From the NCBI RefSeq assembly GCF_029714945.1, contig NZ_CP121634.1, positions 8,825,001 through 8,889,000 of the forward strand: 64,000 nucleotides of DNA, given 5' to 3'. The stretch comes from Bradyrhizobium sp. CIAT3101. GTDB taxonomy: Bacteria; Pseudomonadota; Alphaproteobacteria; Rhizobiales; Xanthobacteraceae. The position numbers and the translations under genes are program-made. A model generated the notes under the pieces. That model did no database searches, was not told the origin of the DNA, and saw only the letters and a program-made list of their open reading frames with translations. Positions 9,083 to 20,400 of this stretch are shown here, piece by piece. Within the stretch, counting starts at the first letter, position 1, and each line of letters begins with the position of its first letter.

Positions 9083-9973
9083 TCAGACCCTTTCCACCAG
9101 TTTCTGTCCGAACAGCCCGGACGGACGCACCAAGAGGAACCCGAGCGCGACCACATAGGCCGTCCAGGCCTCGATGCCGCCGCCGAACAACGGGCCGACG
9201 TAGACCTCGGCCAGCTTCTCGATTGCACCGATCAGGAGGCCTCCGACGATGGCGCCCGCGACCGAATCGAAGCCTCCAAGCACCAACACTGGCAGCGCCT
9301 TGAGCACGACGAGCGATAGTGAGAACTGCACGCCAAGGCGCGCCCCCCACAACAAGCCCGCGACCAGCGCGACGATTCCGGCCGCGGTCCACACCGCCGC
9401 CCACACGCGAGGGAGGCGGAGTCCGACCGCCAACGCGGCGAACTGGTCGTCCGCGACCGCGCGGAACGCCAGGCCTGTTCGGGTGTAACGGAAGAACAGC
9501 GCAAAGGTTGTGACCAGCGTGCCCGCGATCGCCGCCGCGAACAGGTCGAACTGACTGATCAGGACGCCACCGACTTCGAACGGAACGTCGTCGATGCCGA
9601 GATCGAGGCCGTGGACCTGTGTGCCCCATAACAGCTGCGCGGCGCCCTCGATGATATAGGACAGGCCAAGCGTCGCCATGAACAATGTCATCGGCGACTG
9701 GTTGACGAGCGGCCGCAGCACTGTGCGTTCGACGGTGATGCCGAGCACGACCATAATCACCAGTGTGGCGGAGAGGGCCAACCAGAACGGCACGCCGCGC
9801 TCGATCAGGCTCACAAAGGTGAGCGCCGCGAACAAGAGCATCGCGCCTTGCGCGAAGTTGAGGACGCCTGATGTCTTGTAGATCAGCACGAAGCCGATCG
9901 CGACCAGCGAGTACATGATGCCGGACAACAGCCCGCCGACGAGAACCTCGATGAAGAACTGGTAATTGAACAT
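9083..9973 (-). CDS. livH: Liv-type ABC transporter permease, LivH family
   Basis: This 296-aa protein has about eight membrane segments and the LivH pattern LVAIGFVLIYKTSGVLNFAQGAMLLF near the N-terminus, followed by the family's conserved late helix LLVRPSGLFG. Its ATG overlaps the stop of the livG gene (TAATG), a tight translational coupling. It partners with the LivM-like permease in import across the inner membrane. Confidence 0.92.
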   Translation of the reverse strand: MFNYQFFIEVLVGGLLSGIMYSLVAIGFVLIYKTSGVLNFAQGAMLLFAALTFVSLIERGVPFWLALSATLVIMVVLGITVERTVLRPLVNQSPMTLFMATLGLSYIIEGAAQLLWGTQVHGLDLGIDDVPFEVGGVLISQFDLFAAAIAGTLVTTFALFFRYTRTGLAFRAVADDQFAALAVGLRLPRVWAAVWTAAGIVALVAGLLWGARLGVQFSLSLVVLKALPVLVLGGFDSVAGAIVGGLLIGAIEKLAEVYVGPLFGGGIEAWTAYVVALGFLLVRPSGLFGQKLVERV

Positions 9974-10893
9974 TAGACCACGAGCTCCGTCTCACCCTCA
10001 TGAGCCACGCCGAGATAGGCGTCGATGACCGACTGGTCCGACCGCACCTCATCCGGTGTGCCGTCGGCGATCTTGCGGCCGTAGTCGAGAACCGCGATCC
10101 GATCGGAGAGACCCATGACGACGCCGATATCGTGCTCGATCAGGACGATGGTGGTGCCGTACGCGTCGCGCGCATTGCGTATGTGCGCCGCCAATTCCTG
10201 CTTCTCGCCCACCGTCACGCCGGCGAGCGGCTCGTCGAGCAGCAACAGCTGCGGACGCGCGACAAGCGCTCTCGCCAGCTCCACCCGCTTCTGGACGCCG
10301 TATGGGAGCCCGCCCGCGAGTTGATGCTTAACCGCGTCGAGGTGAAGAAACGCGATCACGTCCTCGGAAGCCGCGCGACTTTCGGCCTCCTCGCGACGCG
10401 CCTGCGGCGTCGCCAGGATTTGCCGCACGAAGCCGGCCCGCCTCCGGTGCACGAAGCCCGTGATGACGTTGTCAAGCACCGGCAGACCCTTGAACAGGGC
10501 AAGGTTCTGGAACGTGCGCGCCACGCCAAGCGCCGCAAGGCGCGAGGTCGGCACATGAGTGAACCGTTCGCTGCCGAGCCGCACCATGCCCCGATCGGGA
10601 CGGTAGAGCCCGCTCACGACGTTGAGCAGAGAACTTTTGCCGGCACCGTTGGGGCCGATGATGGCCCGGATCTCGCCGTTCGCAACCGCAAGATCAATGC
10701 CGTCGAGCGCAGTGATCCCGCCAAAGCTAAGCGAGATTCCCTCAAGTTGCAGGACTGGCACGGGGGCGCCGCCCACCAGCGCCGCCTCGGCCGCGGGAGG
10801 CGCCGCCTCCGCCTCCCGCGCGGCCTCGGCAGCGCGCTCGTGCGTGCGCGCCAGGACTAGGGCGTCGCCGCCCGATGTCGCAACCAGGCTCAT
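9973..10893 (-). CDS. livG: Liv-type ABC transporter ATPase, LivG family
   Basis: This 306-aa ATPase has Walker A GPNGAGKSS, the LivG-type signature LPYGVQKRVELARAL, Walker B LLLLDEPLAG and switch His in LIEHD. An alanine/glutamate-rich extension of about 45 residues precedes the ATPase domain; typical LivG lacks it, so either translation starts further in or this is a lineage-specific tail. It follows the monooxygenase gene by 18 bp and overlaps livH by one base. Confidence 0.92.
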   Translation of the reverse strand: MSLVATSGGDALVLARTHERAAEAAREAEAAPPAAEAALVGGAPVPVLQLEGISLSFGGITALDGIDLAVANGEIRAIIGPNGAGKSSLLNVVSGLYRPDRGMVRLGSERFTHVPTSRLAALGVARTFQNLALFKGLPVLDNVITGFVHRRRAGFVRQILATPQARREEAESRAASEDVIAFLHLDAVKHQLAGGLPYGVQKRVELARALVARPQLLLLDEPLAGVTVGEKQELAAHIRNARDAYGTTIVLIEHDIGVVMGLSDRIAVLDYGRKIADGTPDEVRSDQSVIDAYLGVAHEGETELVV

Positions 10894-10911
10894 GTGTCGC
10901 CCCGCCCCCTG

Positions 10912-12018
10912 CTATTCCGCCGCCTGAACGTGCGGCGAACGGCTTGCTTCGAGCTCGCGCACTAGCGGGATCACGTGCTTGCCGAAATACTCGACCTCTT
11001 CCTGGAAATGCAGAAAGCCGAGCAGGATCAGGTCGGCGCCGGCGCGCTTGAGCTCGACGATGCGTTCGGCGACCTGCTGCGGCGTGCCGATCAGATTAGA
11101 CTTGAAGCCATCATTGTACTGAACGAGATCCTGGAAAGTGGACTTGGCCCAATTGCCCTCGCGCTCGGGGCTGGCATTGCCGGCATTCTGGACTTCGTGA
11201 TGGAAGCCCTGCACCGCTTCTGGAATCGCCTTGTCGAGAATCTCCTGTAGGACGTCCCTGGCTTCCTTTTCGGTTTGCCTGACAATGCCGAATGCATTGA
11301 TACCAATCTTCGTACGCCAATTCTTGCCGAAGGTCTTTTCCTTGGCCCTGATATCACTGACCTGTGCCGTCAGACCGTCCGGTGTATTGCCGTTGGTAAA
11401 ATACCAATCGGACACCCGGGCCGCCATGTCGCGGGCCGCGCGCGAGGAGCCACCCTGGAAGATCTCCGGCAGCGGTTCGAGCGGCTTCGGCTTCAGCGAG
11501 TAGTCGTTGAATCGATAGAAGTCGCCCTTGAAGGTGAAGCTCTCCTGCGTCCAGGTCCCACGCAGCGCGTTGATGAACTCTTCTGAGCGGCGGTAGCGCT
11601 CGTCGTGATCGAGCCAGGGCTCGCCGATGGCGTGAAATTCGCCACGGAACCAACCCGAGACGATGTTGACCGCCACTCGGGCATTGGTCAGCTGACTGAT
11701 CGTTGCGATCTGCTTTGCAGCAAGGGCTGGGTTCCAGGGCCCGGGAAGGAGCGCGGCAATCACCTTGAGCTTTTCGGTCGCGGCGAGCAGCGCATGCGAG
11801 AAGCTGACAGATTCGTGCTGGTTATCGGCGCCATAACCTGCGGTGAAGCGAATTTGGCTCAAAGCGTAGTCGAAGCCGGCCTTCTCCGCGATCTGCGCGA
11901 GCTTTCGATTATAGTCGATGTCCCAGCTCGTTCGCTGCTCGATCGAGGAAATGACAAGGCCCCCGGAGACGTTCGGGACCCAGTAGGCGAATTTGATAGG
12001 GGCGTTGTTCGTTGTCAT
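10912..12018 (-). CDS. sfnG: FMNH2-dependent monooxygenase, dimethylsulfone monooxygenase (SfnG) family
   Basis: This 368-aa protein is a bacterial luciferase-like TIM-barrel monooxygenase. Recognisable segments are FAYWVPNVSGGLVISSIEQRT at the N-terminus, the LPGPWNPALAAKQIATISQL strand and NIVSGWFRGEF, all typical of SfnG, whose usual length is about 363 aa. SfnG converts dimethylsulfone to methanesulfinate and formaldehyde with reduced FMN and oxygen. No flavin reductase is encoded nearby, so FMNH2 must come from elsewhere. It is the promoter-proximal gene of a seven-gene operon with a complete ABC importer, which implies the substrate is imported. Alkanesulfonate monooxygenase (SsuD) is the closest alternative. 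Confidence 0.82.
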   Translation of the reverse strand: MTTNNAPIKFAYWVPNVSGGLVISSIEQRTSWDIDYNRKLAQIAEKAGFDYALSQIRFTAGYGADNQHESVSFSHALLAATEKLKVIAALLPGPWNPALAAKQIATISQLTNARVAVNIVSGWFRGEFHAIGEPWLDHDERYRRSEEFINALRGTWTQESFTFKGDFYRFNDYSLKPKPLEPLPEIFQGGSSRAARDMAARVSDWYFTNGNTPDGLTAQVSDIRAKEKTFGKNWRTKIGINAFGIVRQTEKEARDVLQEILDKAIPEAVQGFHHEVQNAGNASPEREGNWAKSTFQDLVQYNDGFKSNLIGTPQQVAERIVELKRAGADLILLGFLHFQEEVEYFGKHVIPLVRELEASRSPHVQAAE

Positions 12019-12624
12019 GCTGTCACCTCACATGAATTGGCTTGCGATGAATGGTCGGCGGAGTTTGAAGCAGGCAGCGCCTCGCATTCGCCCCCGCTCA
12101 CGAGCAAGGACGCGATTGCTAGGATCCGATGCCAGGTTACAAGCGAGAGATGTATTCGCGATCTGCGGCGTCAGCGCAGGAAGGCACGATTGAGATCGTC
12201 AACAGAGTGACGCGCGCATCGCGCGACAGGGAATCGCCAGCGCACAAAAACTTCCCGCCTCATCGACGAGAGTACTGCAAATCATTGGCGTTTCCCTCTC
12301 TCAATCACCATTGATTGACGCTCAATACTCTCAGAGAGGAAACGTGCTTGCGAGTCCAAGACCAACTCTTTTTCATTGCGTCTGAGAAACTCGTTTTTCT
12401 AGATTCTCAACAAACGGTTCGTTTGTTGCGGCGTGCCTAAAACCTCTCACCCACACACATGTTCGCGAGACGACAGTCAAGAAGGCATCGATAGGTATCT
12501 CTTTCACCAGACTGCTGCCGAAAGACAATATTCTACTACCGCGAGCGTACGACCAAAAAAAAGCTGACATCAAGGAGAACGTGGCGACTTGCGAGTCCCG
12601 TAGGGAGTCCGGCCAACGAATTCA
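12019..12624. promoter_or_regulatory. Upstream region of the sfnG-liv operon with several inverted repeats
   Basis: A 600-bp gap that must hold the promoter of the minus-strand operon. It has an inverted repeat with arms CGTTTCCCTCTCT (12289-12301) and AGAGAGGAAACG (12332-12343). It also has TGAGAA...TTCTCA at about 12383-12408 and a perfect 9-bp palindrome next to it. I could not find a clear sigma-54 -24/-12 element, although sfn operons in pseudomonads use sigma-54. Confidence 0.45.
12408..12428. promoter_or_regulatory. Perfect 9-bp inverted repeat, operator-like
   Basis: Arms CAACAAACG and CGTTTGTTG are separated by GTT. The size and symmetry resemble operators of TetR-type repressors, but no regulator gene is adjacent. 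There is no T-run, so it is not an intrinsic terminator. Confidence 0.45.
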
Positions 12625-12758
12625 ATGGTGATTGGCTTTCTGGCCTGGCAACGGACGGATCTCAGCTTCCGCAACCAGGCCTCGGCAGCACGCCCGTTCG
12701 CGAGGGTCGCTGCCATATCTGGTGAGCCGCCGCCGTTTGGTCCATACCGCCATAATGA

Positions 12759-13166
12759 CCGGCACGATCCTGGCCTGTCTGCGATGTTCGATCGAGCCTC
12801 GACGCCCGCGAAGCTGAGCATGGGAAGACGGAAGGCCGCAAGTCCCGCCCGGTGGCCGTCGGCGTGCGGATTGCCAGGCAAAAGGGCGAGGACTTGTTGG
12901 TTCTGTTTCCGATCGCCAGTCGACCGCCCTCCTTCGATCGTTTTGCGGTCGAAATTCCCGAGATGGAAAAACGCCGCGCCGACCTCGACGCTTCCCTGCG
13001 CCTTTGGATCATTCTTGACGAATATAATCAGGACGTCATCGGCCAGTCGTTCTACCTTGAGCCCAACCCGCCACTCGGCCATTGCAGCAAGGCATTTTTC
13101 CTGCCGTTAATGAAAGAATTGATTGCCCGCCGCGCCAGCACGCGCGGCGTTAACCGACAGCGTTAG
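12759..13166 (+). pseudogene. PemK/MazF-like growth-inhibitor remnant (5'-truncated)
   Basis: The frame encodes a segment with GKTEGRKSRPVAVGVRI, then VLFPIASRPP, AVEIPEMEKRR and LRLWIILDEYN, in the order and spacing seen in PemK/MazF-like plasmid-maintenance toxins of alphaproteobacteria. A stop at 12756-12758 blocks the frame upstream, and there is no plausible start before the GTG at 12852, inside the domain. The N-terminal strand is therefore lost and the product is probably inactive. No antitoxin frame is visible beside it. The family call rests on motif spacing only. Confidence 0.45.
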
Positions 13167-13259
13167 ATGGACGAACCTGCCAAGCGACCGGATCTTTCAC
13201 CGGAGCAGCAGAATAGGCGGGCCTGATCCGGCAATTGCCCGGAAAGAGCATGGCCGATC

Positions 13260-13611
13260 GCTACGTCGACTTCTGCCGGCACGCTTTCGCTTCGGATACC
13301 GGAAAGCGCGTTTCTCGGCTGACCCCCGAATCCGAAGGTAATCCAGGAAGTCCCCGAGCTGTGCATTGCCGATCAAGAAACGTGGGATGCGGTCAAGGCA
13401 CGTCAGCAGGCACTCGCCTACGAGCCGTCAGCGCCTGGCGAGAACAAGCTTAACGATCGCCGCCGCCCCAGATACCTCTTCGCTGGCCTCGTGAAGTGCG
13501 GATGCTGCGGCGGGGGTACACGATGATTTCACAAGACCCGCTCGGCTGCGCAACAACGCGCAACCAGGTAACGTGCAATAACCGCTTGAATATCCGCCGC
13601 TTCCAATCGAT
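13260..13611 (+). pseudogene. Serine recombinase C-terminal fragment (zinc beta-ribbon)
   Basis: Two frames together encode the C-terminal part of a large serine recombinase. The first has EVPELCIADQETWDAVKAR followed by RRPRYLFAGLVKCGCCGGG at about 13346-13520, the recombinase zinc-ribbon start. After a one-base shift the second has YTMISQDPLGCATTRN and then CNNRLNIRR at about 13520-13600. The catalytic N-terminal domain is absent. The fragment ends about 12 bp from the NRPS stop codon, so a past recombination event may lie at this junction. Confidence 0.75.
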
Positions 13612-13623
13612 ATCCGAACAACG

Positions 13624-14499
13624 TTAGCTCGGCGGCACCTGCGATTGCCGCCGAGGGTCTGGTGAATTGTTCAAGGCTATCGAAAGGCATTGAGCCAGAA
13701 CTCGGCGGTTTTCTGGGGTGTTCATCATCGTCGTGTGGTCACCCGGAACGCACACGGCGTGAATGGCTTCAGCACGCAAAACCCTGTCCCATCCCCGCAA
13801 CGGCGAACTTGCTTTCTGACCTATTGAACCTCGTGCACGACGGCCGCGGACTGGTCCGTTGACATAAAACTGGTTGATCTCGATTCCAAGAGAGGGAGCT
13901 TCATACAAGTCCAGTGCCCTTTGGAACTGCGCTGCCTTTTCATACGTCAGAAGAAGGCTTTCCAGATCGCGGTCCTGGGGTATCGCCCCAATTTGCTGTG
14001 CCTTTTGAATCAGTTGGCCAATCGAGCTGTTTGCAGCAAAGCGTTCTAAGACCTGGAAACTGTCATCTTCCAAGAATTCCATAGAATCCAGCAGCACTTC
14101 CCGTGCCATTTGGGTCGGCGATAAGCTTTGTCGATTTGCAGGTAATGCAGCATCCATGAGGGCCATGAATGACACAGCTTCATTCAGATTCACTAAGTGC
14201 TGAGCAATCGCGTAAGTCAAGATTGCCCCTGATGAGTATCCAGCAAAGCGATACGGTCCATGTGGCTGGATCTCTCTAGCTGCTAGCATTACTTCCGCCG
14301 CTATTGCCTGAAGAGTGAGTGGACGTTCGTCGTCGAAATGCGGCCATGGCAAAGCATAGACCGGACAGTCGACGTCCATCTCCTTTACAAGGGGAAGGAC
14401 ATAGGAACAATCGCCCAATCCTGTGGGAACAAAGAAGAGAGGTGGCTGTGATCCCGTTTCCAGAACGGAAATCACTTGCGGACTGCTGGGCTGTCGCTT
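13624..14499 (-). other. NRPS C-terminal thioesterase domain
   Basis: This alpha/beta-hydrolase thioesterase of about 270 aa has the nucleophile motif GYSSG (about 14217-14243), an Asp in LMDAALP and the catalytic His in GDHTTMM near the end. It releases the peptide by hydrolysis or cyclisation; the sequence does not decide which. The C-terminal tail is Pro/Ser/Arg rich. Confidence 0.9.
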
Positions 14500-17400
14500 C
14501 AAATGAATCTTCGATGCGAGCTCCCTCAGAACAGGGGCTTGGAAGAGGTCGGCAGCGCTAAACGTCAGCCCAGCTTTTTGTGCTCGACTGATCAGCTGCA
14601 CCGCCAAGAGCGAGTGCCCGCCGAGCGCAAAGAAGTGGTCGTGGCGTCCGACCCGCTCCACACCGAGAAGCTCGGCCCAGATCTGTGCCAGCGTGATCTC
14701 GACCTCGCCTTGCGGCGCCTCATAGGCGCGATGCGCATACGCCTCGTCGTCCGGCGCCGGCAGCGCCTTGCGATCGAGCTTGCCATTCACCGTCAGCGGC
14801 AGCGCCGCCAGCCGCACGAACGCCGCCGGCACCATGTAGTCCGGCAGGTGCGCACTTATGTGGGCGCGCAACGTGGCGGCCAGCTCAGCTCCAGCGCCGT
14901 CCGGCTCCTCCGATTGAGCTTCCGGCGCGCACACCACATAGGCCACCAGCCGCTTCTCGCCGGCACCGTCCTGCTGCGCCACCACCACCGCTTCGCGCAC
15001 GAACGGGTGTTCGGCAACCCGCGCCGCGATCTCACCGGGCTCGATGCGGAAGCCGCGGATCTTCACCTGGTCATCGTTGCGGCCTAAAAACTCCAGATTG
15101 CCGTCCGGCAGGTAGCGTGCAAGGTCGCCAGTGCGGTACAGCCGATCGCCCTCGACAAAGGGACTGGCCATGAACCGCTCCGCGGTCAGCTCGGGCCGGT
15201 TCAGGTAGCCGCGCGCCACCCCCGCCCCGCCAATGTAAAGCTCACCCGCCGCGCCGAACGGAACCGGCGCACCGTGTCCATCAAGCAGATACACCCGCGT
15301 GTTCGCGATCGGACGGCCGATCGGGACAATGGCGCCATCAAACTCATCCGGACAACTCCACGCTGTCACGTCGATCGCAGCTTCGGTCGGACCGTACAGA
15401 TTGTGCAGGCCCGTCCAAGGCAAGAGGCGCCGAACCTTATGCACACTGGCGGCAGGAAGCGCCTCGCCGCTGCATAAAACACGCCGCAGCGACGTGCAGC
15501 GGTCAACACTCTTCGCATCCATAAAACTGACCAGCATGGATGGCACGAAGTGAACCGTCGTGATGCGCTCGCCGATGATCAAGTCAACCAATGCAGCGGG
15601 ATCTCTGTGCGCATCCGGGGGCGCCAGCACCAGGGTCGCCCCTTCAAGCAACGTCCAGAAGAACTCCCAGGCCGAAACATCGAAGCCAAATGGTGTCTTC
15701 TGCAACACGACATCAGTTGCCTTGAGACCATAGGCGTTTTGCATCCAAATCAAGCGATTGACGATAGCCCGATGCTCATTCTGTGCCCCTTTGGGCGTTC
15801 CGGTGGAACCGGAGGTGTAGATCACATAGGCCAGATGGCGTGAGGTCAGGCCGAGCGCGCGCGGGTCCGGATCGGCTGCCGGCAGATTGGCCCATTCCGG
15901 CGTCGCCGCCGTCAGATCCACTACCGTCAGATCGAGTAGCGCATCGTCGCCCAGCGCCGATCGTCCCGCCGCATCGGCCAGCAACAGCTGGGGCGCCGCA
16001 TCCGCAAGCACCTGGTGCAGCCGCGCCGACGGATAGGCTGGATCCAGCGGCAGGTAGGCGCCACCCGCCTTGAGGATTGCCAAAAGCCCGACCACCATCG
16101 CCACGCTGCGCGCAACGCAGATCGCCACCGGCTGGTCCGGCGTTACCCCGAGCCCGATCAGATGATGCGCCAGCTGGTTGGCCCGCGCATTGAGCTCGCC
16201 ATAGCTTACGCGCTGGTCCTGATAGACCACCGCCACCGCATCCGGCGACTTATGCACCTGGGCCTCAAACAGCTCATGGATGCACTGCTGCTCAGGATAC
16301 GTCACCGCCGTCCGGTTCAGCTCCTCCAGCAGATACGCCCGCTCGTCGGCCGCCAGCAGCTCAATCCGCCCGACCGTTTGCCGCGCATCGGCAACCATCG
16401 CCTGCAGCAGCGCCAGCAGATAGCCTCGGTGCCGCTCGATGGTCGCTTGATCGAACAGCGCCGTGGCATAGCCCAGCGTCCCGGCGATGACCTCACCATG
16501 CTCGCAAAGGTTCAGCTCCAGATCGAACTTGACCTGATCGAAGCCGTCTGCCGCCGCCTCCACACGCAGCCCAGGAAGGTCGAACGTCCCAGCGGCGTTG
16601 TTCTGCCAGGCCAGCATCACCTGGAACAACGGCGTGTGATCAAGACGCCGTGGCGGCTGCACGATCTCCACCACCTGCTCAAACGGCAAGTCCTGATGCT
16701 CCTGCGCTCCCAAGGCCGAGCGTCGCGTCCGCGCCAACAGCTCCGCCACGCTCGGCCCGCCCGACAGGTCAAGCCGCAGCGCCAGGGTATTGACGAAGCA
16801 GCCGATCAGCTCTTCGACCTCGCGGCGACCGCGATTGGCGCTCGGCACCCCGATCACTAGGTCGTCCTGCCCTGACAGACGCGACAGCAGCGCCGCCCAG
16901 GCCGCCAGCACCGTCATGAACAAGGTCGTGTCATGCTGCCGGCTCAGCCGCTTCAGATCCCGCGTCAGATCCGCACCAATCACGACCATCACACTGGCCC
17001 CGGCAAACGACTGCTCTGCCGGCCGAGGCCGATCTGTCGGCAAGGCCAAACGGGCCGGCGCGCCAGATAGATTGTTGCGCCAATAGTGCGCCTGGCTCTG
17101 CAGCCGCTCGCCCGACAGCCACTGCCGTTGCCAGGCGGCATAGTCCGGATACTGGATTGCAAGCGGCGGCAGCGGATCGCCTTCACCGGCCACGAACGCC
17201 CGGTACAGCTGACTGAGTTCACGCACCAACACGCCCAGCGACCAGCCATCCGAGACAATGTGGTGCTGCGTTAGCAGCAAGACATGCTCCTCATCCGAGA
17301 TCCGGATCAGCCGGCCGCGGATCAGCGGGCCACGCGCCAGATCGAACGGCGTGCGCGCCTCTTCAATGCACAGACCCAATAGCGCCTCGTCCGCATCCGG

Positions 17401-20400
17401 CCTGTCCCGCACATCGTGCTCCACAACCGGCAGCCCCGCATCCTCCGGCAGCAGCTCCACCCAGGGCTTGCCCTCCGGCGCGACAAACACGCTGCGCAGC
17501 GCCTCATGACGCGCCAACACACGGTCAAGGCTGCGCTGCCAGGCGCTGCGGTCGAGTCCACCCTCGAGCCGCCACCCGAGCGGAATGTGATAGTTCGTAC
17601 TGCTCTGATCCAGCTGCGCCAAAAACCACAGCCGCTGCTGCGCAAACGACAGCACAAGCGGCGCTTCACGCGATACCGGCACAATGGCTGGCAGGTCTTG
17701 CGCGCCGGAGCGGCTCAACTCATCCATGATACTCGCGGCCAGATCGGCCAGCACCGGTTTGGCAAACAGCGTGGTCAGCGGCAGTGTGAAGCCAATGGCC
17801 AGCGAGACCCGGCTCAACAGCTGCACCGCCAAGAGCGAGTGCCCGCCGAGCGCAAAGAAGTGGTCGTGGCGTCCGACCCGCTCCACACCGAGAAGCTCGG
17901 CCCAGATCTGTGCCAGCGTGATCTCGACCTCGCCTTGCGGCGCCTCATAGGCGCGATGCGCATACGCCTCATCGTCCGGCGCCGGCAGCGCCTTGCGATC
18001 GAGCTTGCCATTCACCGTCAGCGGCAGCGCCGCCAGCCGCACGAACGCCGCCGGCACCATGTAGTCCGGCAGGTGCGCACTTATGTGGGCACGCAAGGCG
18101 CCCGCAAGCTCGCTTCCATCCAACCCGTTCGAAGCTGCTTCCGGCGCGCACACCACATAGCCGACAAGACGCTGCTCGCCGCCGGGGCCCTCGTGCGCCA
18201 CCACCACCGCCTCGCGCACGTACGGGTGCTCGGCAACCCGCGCCGCAATCTCCCCCGGCTCGATGCGGAAGCCGCGGATCTTCACCTGGTCGTCATTGCG
18301 GCCTAAAAACTCCAGATTGCCGTCCGGCAGGTAGCGTGCCAGGTCGCCAGTGCGGTACAGCCGGTCGCCCTCGACAAAGGGACTGGCCATGAACCGCTCC
18401 GCGGTCAGCTCGGGCCGGTTCAGGTAGCCGCGCGCCACCCCCGCCCCGCCGATGTAAAGCTCGCCCGCCGCGCCGAACGGAACCGGCGCACCGTGTCCGT
18501 CAAGCAGATACACCCGCGTGTTCGCGATCGGACGGCCGATCGTCTCGACGACAGTCTCTCCCCGTCGCATGCAAATCCAGGTCGAGTACGTCGTAGTTTC
18601 CGAAGGCGCGTACAGATTGCAGATCTTCTCGACCCGACTGCTCTCGAAAGCCTTCTCTATAAGGTCTGCCTTCAGCCGCTCGCCCGCCAAATTGATGACC
18701 CTTGTCGAGGCCGGCACGGCTTTGTTATCGACCAGAGAGGCGATCGCCGAGGGCACTGTGTTGATCAAGGAGACATCCAAGGGCGTCTGCGCCAGCGTCA
18801 ACGCACTCTCGATAAGATAAAGCGTGCTTCCTTGTGACAGCGGAACGAAGCACTCATAGACGGACAGATCAAAACTGATCGAGGTGGAGAACAGCGTGCG
18901 GCTGATCTCTGATGCCGCGAACACGCCGCAGCTCCAATGCAGCAGGTTCACGGTGCTCGCATGCTCAATCCTGACGCCCTTGGGCGTTCCGGTGGATCCG
19001 GAGGTGTAGATCACATAGGCCAGATGGCGTGAGGTCAGGCCGAGCGCGCGCGGGTCCGGATCGGCTGCCGGCAGATTGGCCCATTCCGGCGTCGCCGCCG
19101 TCAGATCCACTACCGTCAGATCGAGTAGCGCATCGTCGCCCAGCGCCGATCGTCCCGCCGCATCGGCCAGCAACAGCTGCGGCGCCGCATCCGCAAGCAC
19201 CTGGTGCAGCCGCGCCGACGGATAGGCTGGATCCAGCGGCAGATAGGCGCCACCCGCCTTGAGGATCGCCAAAAGCCCGACCACCATCGCCACGCTGCGC
19301 GCAACGCAGATCGCCACCGGCTGGTCCGGCGTTACCCCGAGCCCGATCAGATGACGCGCCAGCTGGTTGGCCCGCGCATTGAGCTCGCCATAGCTTACGC
19401 GCTGGTCCTGGTAGACCACCGCCACCGCATCCGGCGCCTGGCGCACCTGGGCCTCAAACAGCTCATGGATGCACTGCTGCTCAGGATACGTCACCGCCGT
19501 CCGGTTCAGCTCCTCCAACAGATACGCCCGCTCGTCAGGTGGCAGGATGTCCAGCTCCCGCACCGGCGTGTTCGGCGCCCGCTCCAACGCCTCCGCTAGC
19601 TGCGCGAGCGTGTGCTGCATGTAGCCGCAGACCCGATCCGCTGAGACGCCTTCCGCCACCTGCGCCGTCAGCCCGAGCGCCTCGCCAAAATCCTCCACCG
19701 ACAAGGTCAGCGGATAGTTGGTGATCTCCTCCCCGCCAAGCCATTCCATGCCGGACAGCACATCATCGGCTGCGGAGGCGGAGACCGCCGCCGGCGTGTT
19801 GTGGCGGTAGTTCAACAGCGCGCTGAACAGCGGCGCCGGCGCCGCAACGCCGCTGCAGCGTTGCGCCAGCGCCAGCGAGGCATGCTCATGTACGAGCAGC
19901 TCGGCCAGCCGCGCGTGGGTGGTCCGCACGCTCGCCTCGACCCCGGTCCCGTCCAGGTCAAGCCGCAGCGGCAGCGTGTTGATGAACAGACCCATCGCGC
20001 GGTCGCCACCCGCCCCGCCATGCATGCGGCCGAACAACACCGTGCCGAACACCACCTGCTCGCGGTCGCTGCTGCGCGCCACCACCTGGCCCCAGGCCAG
20101 ATGGCACAGGCTCGCCAGGCTCACCCCCAGCCGCCGCGCCTGCACCCGCAGCCGCACGTTGAGCGCCTGCGGCAGCATCCGCTGCGCCTCGCGGGTCCCC
20201 CTGCCGTCGCCCTGAACCTCGCACAAGCCAAAGGGCGTGCACGGCTCATCGATGTCCCCCAGCAGTCCCCGGAAGAACTCTTCATGCGCGTCTGCACCCA
20301 CGCCAAGCCGTACCGCCGCCACCAGGTTGCGGAACGGCTGCGGGGCTGCCAGCTCATGCTCGCGTCCCTCCAGCACGGCCCGGACCTCGGTATGCATCAG

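Noticed and set aside
8020..9228. Longer version of the livM-like protein starting at 9228
   Set aside because: The extra 50 residues are Arg/Ser/Cys rich, overlap the livH coding sequence and are not part of the LivM fold.
12570..13082. A 170-codon minus-strand frame in the PemK-like region
   Set aside because: The opposite strand carries the recognisable PemK-like motifs; this frame has none.
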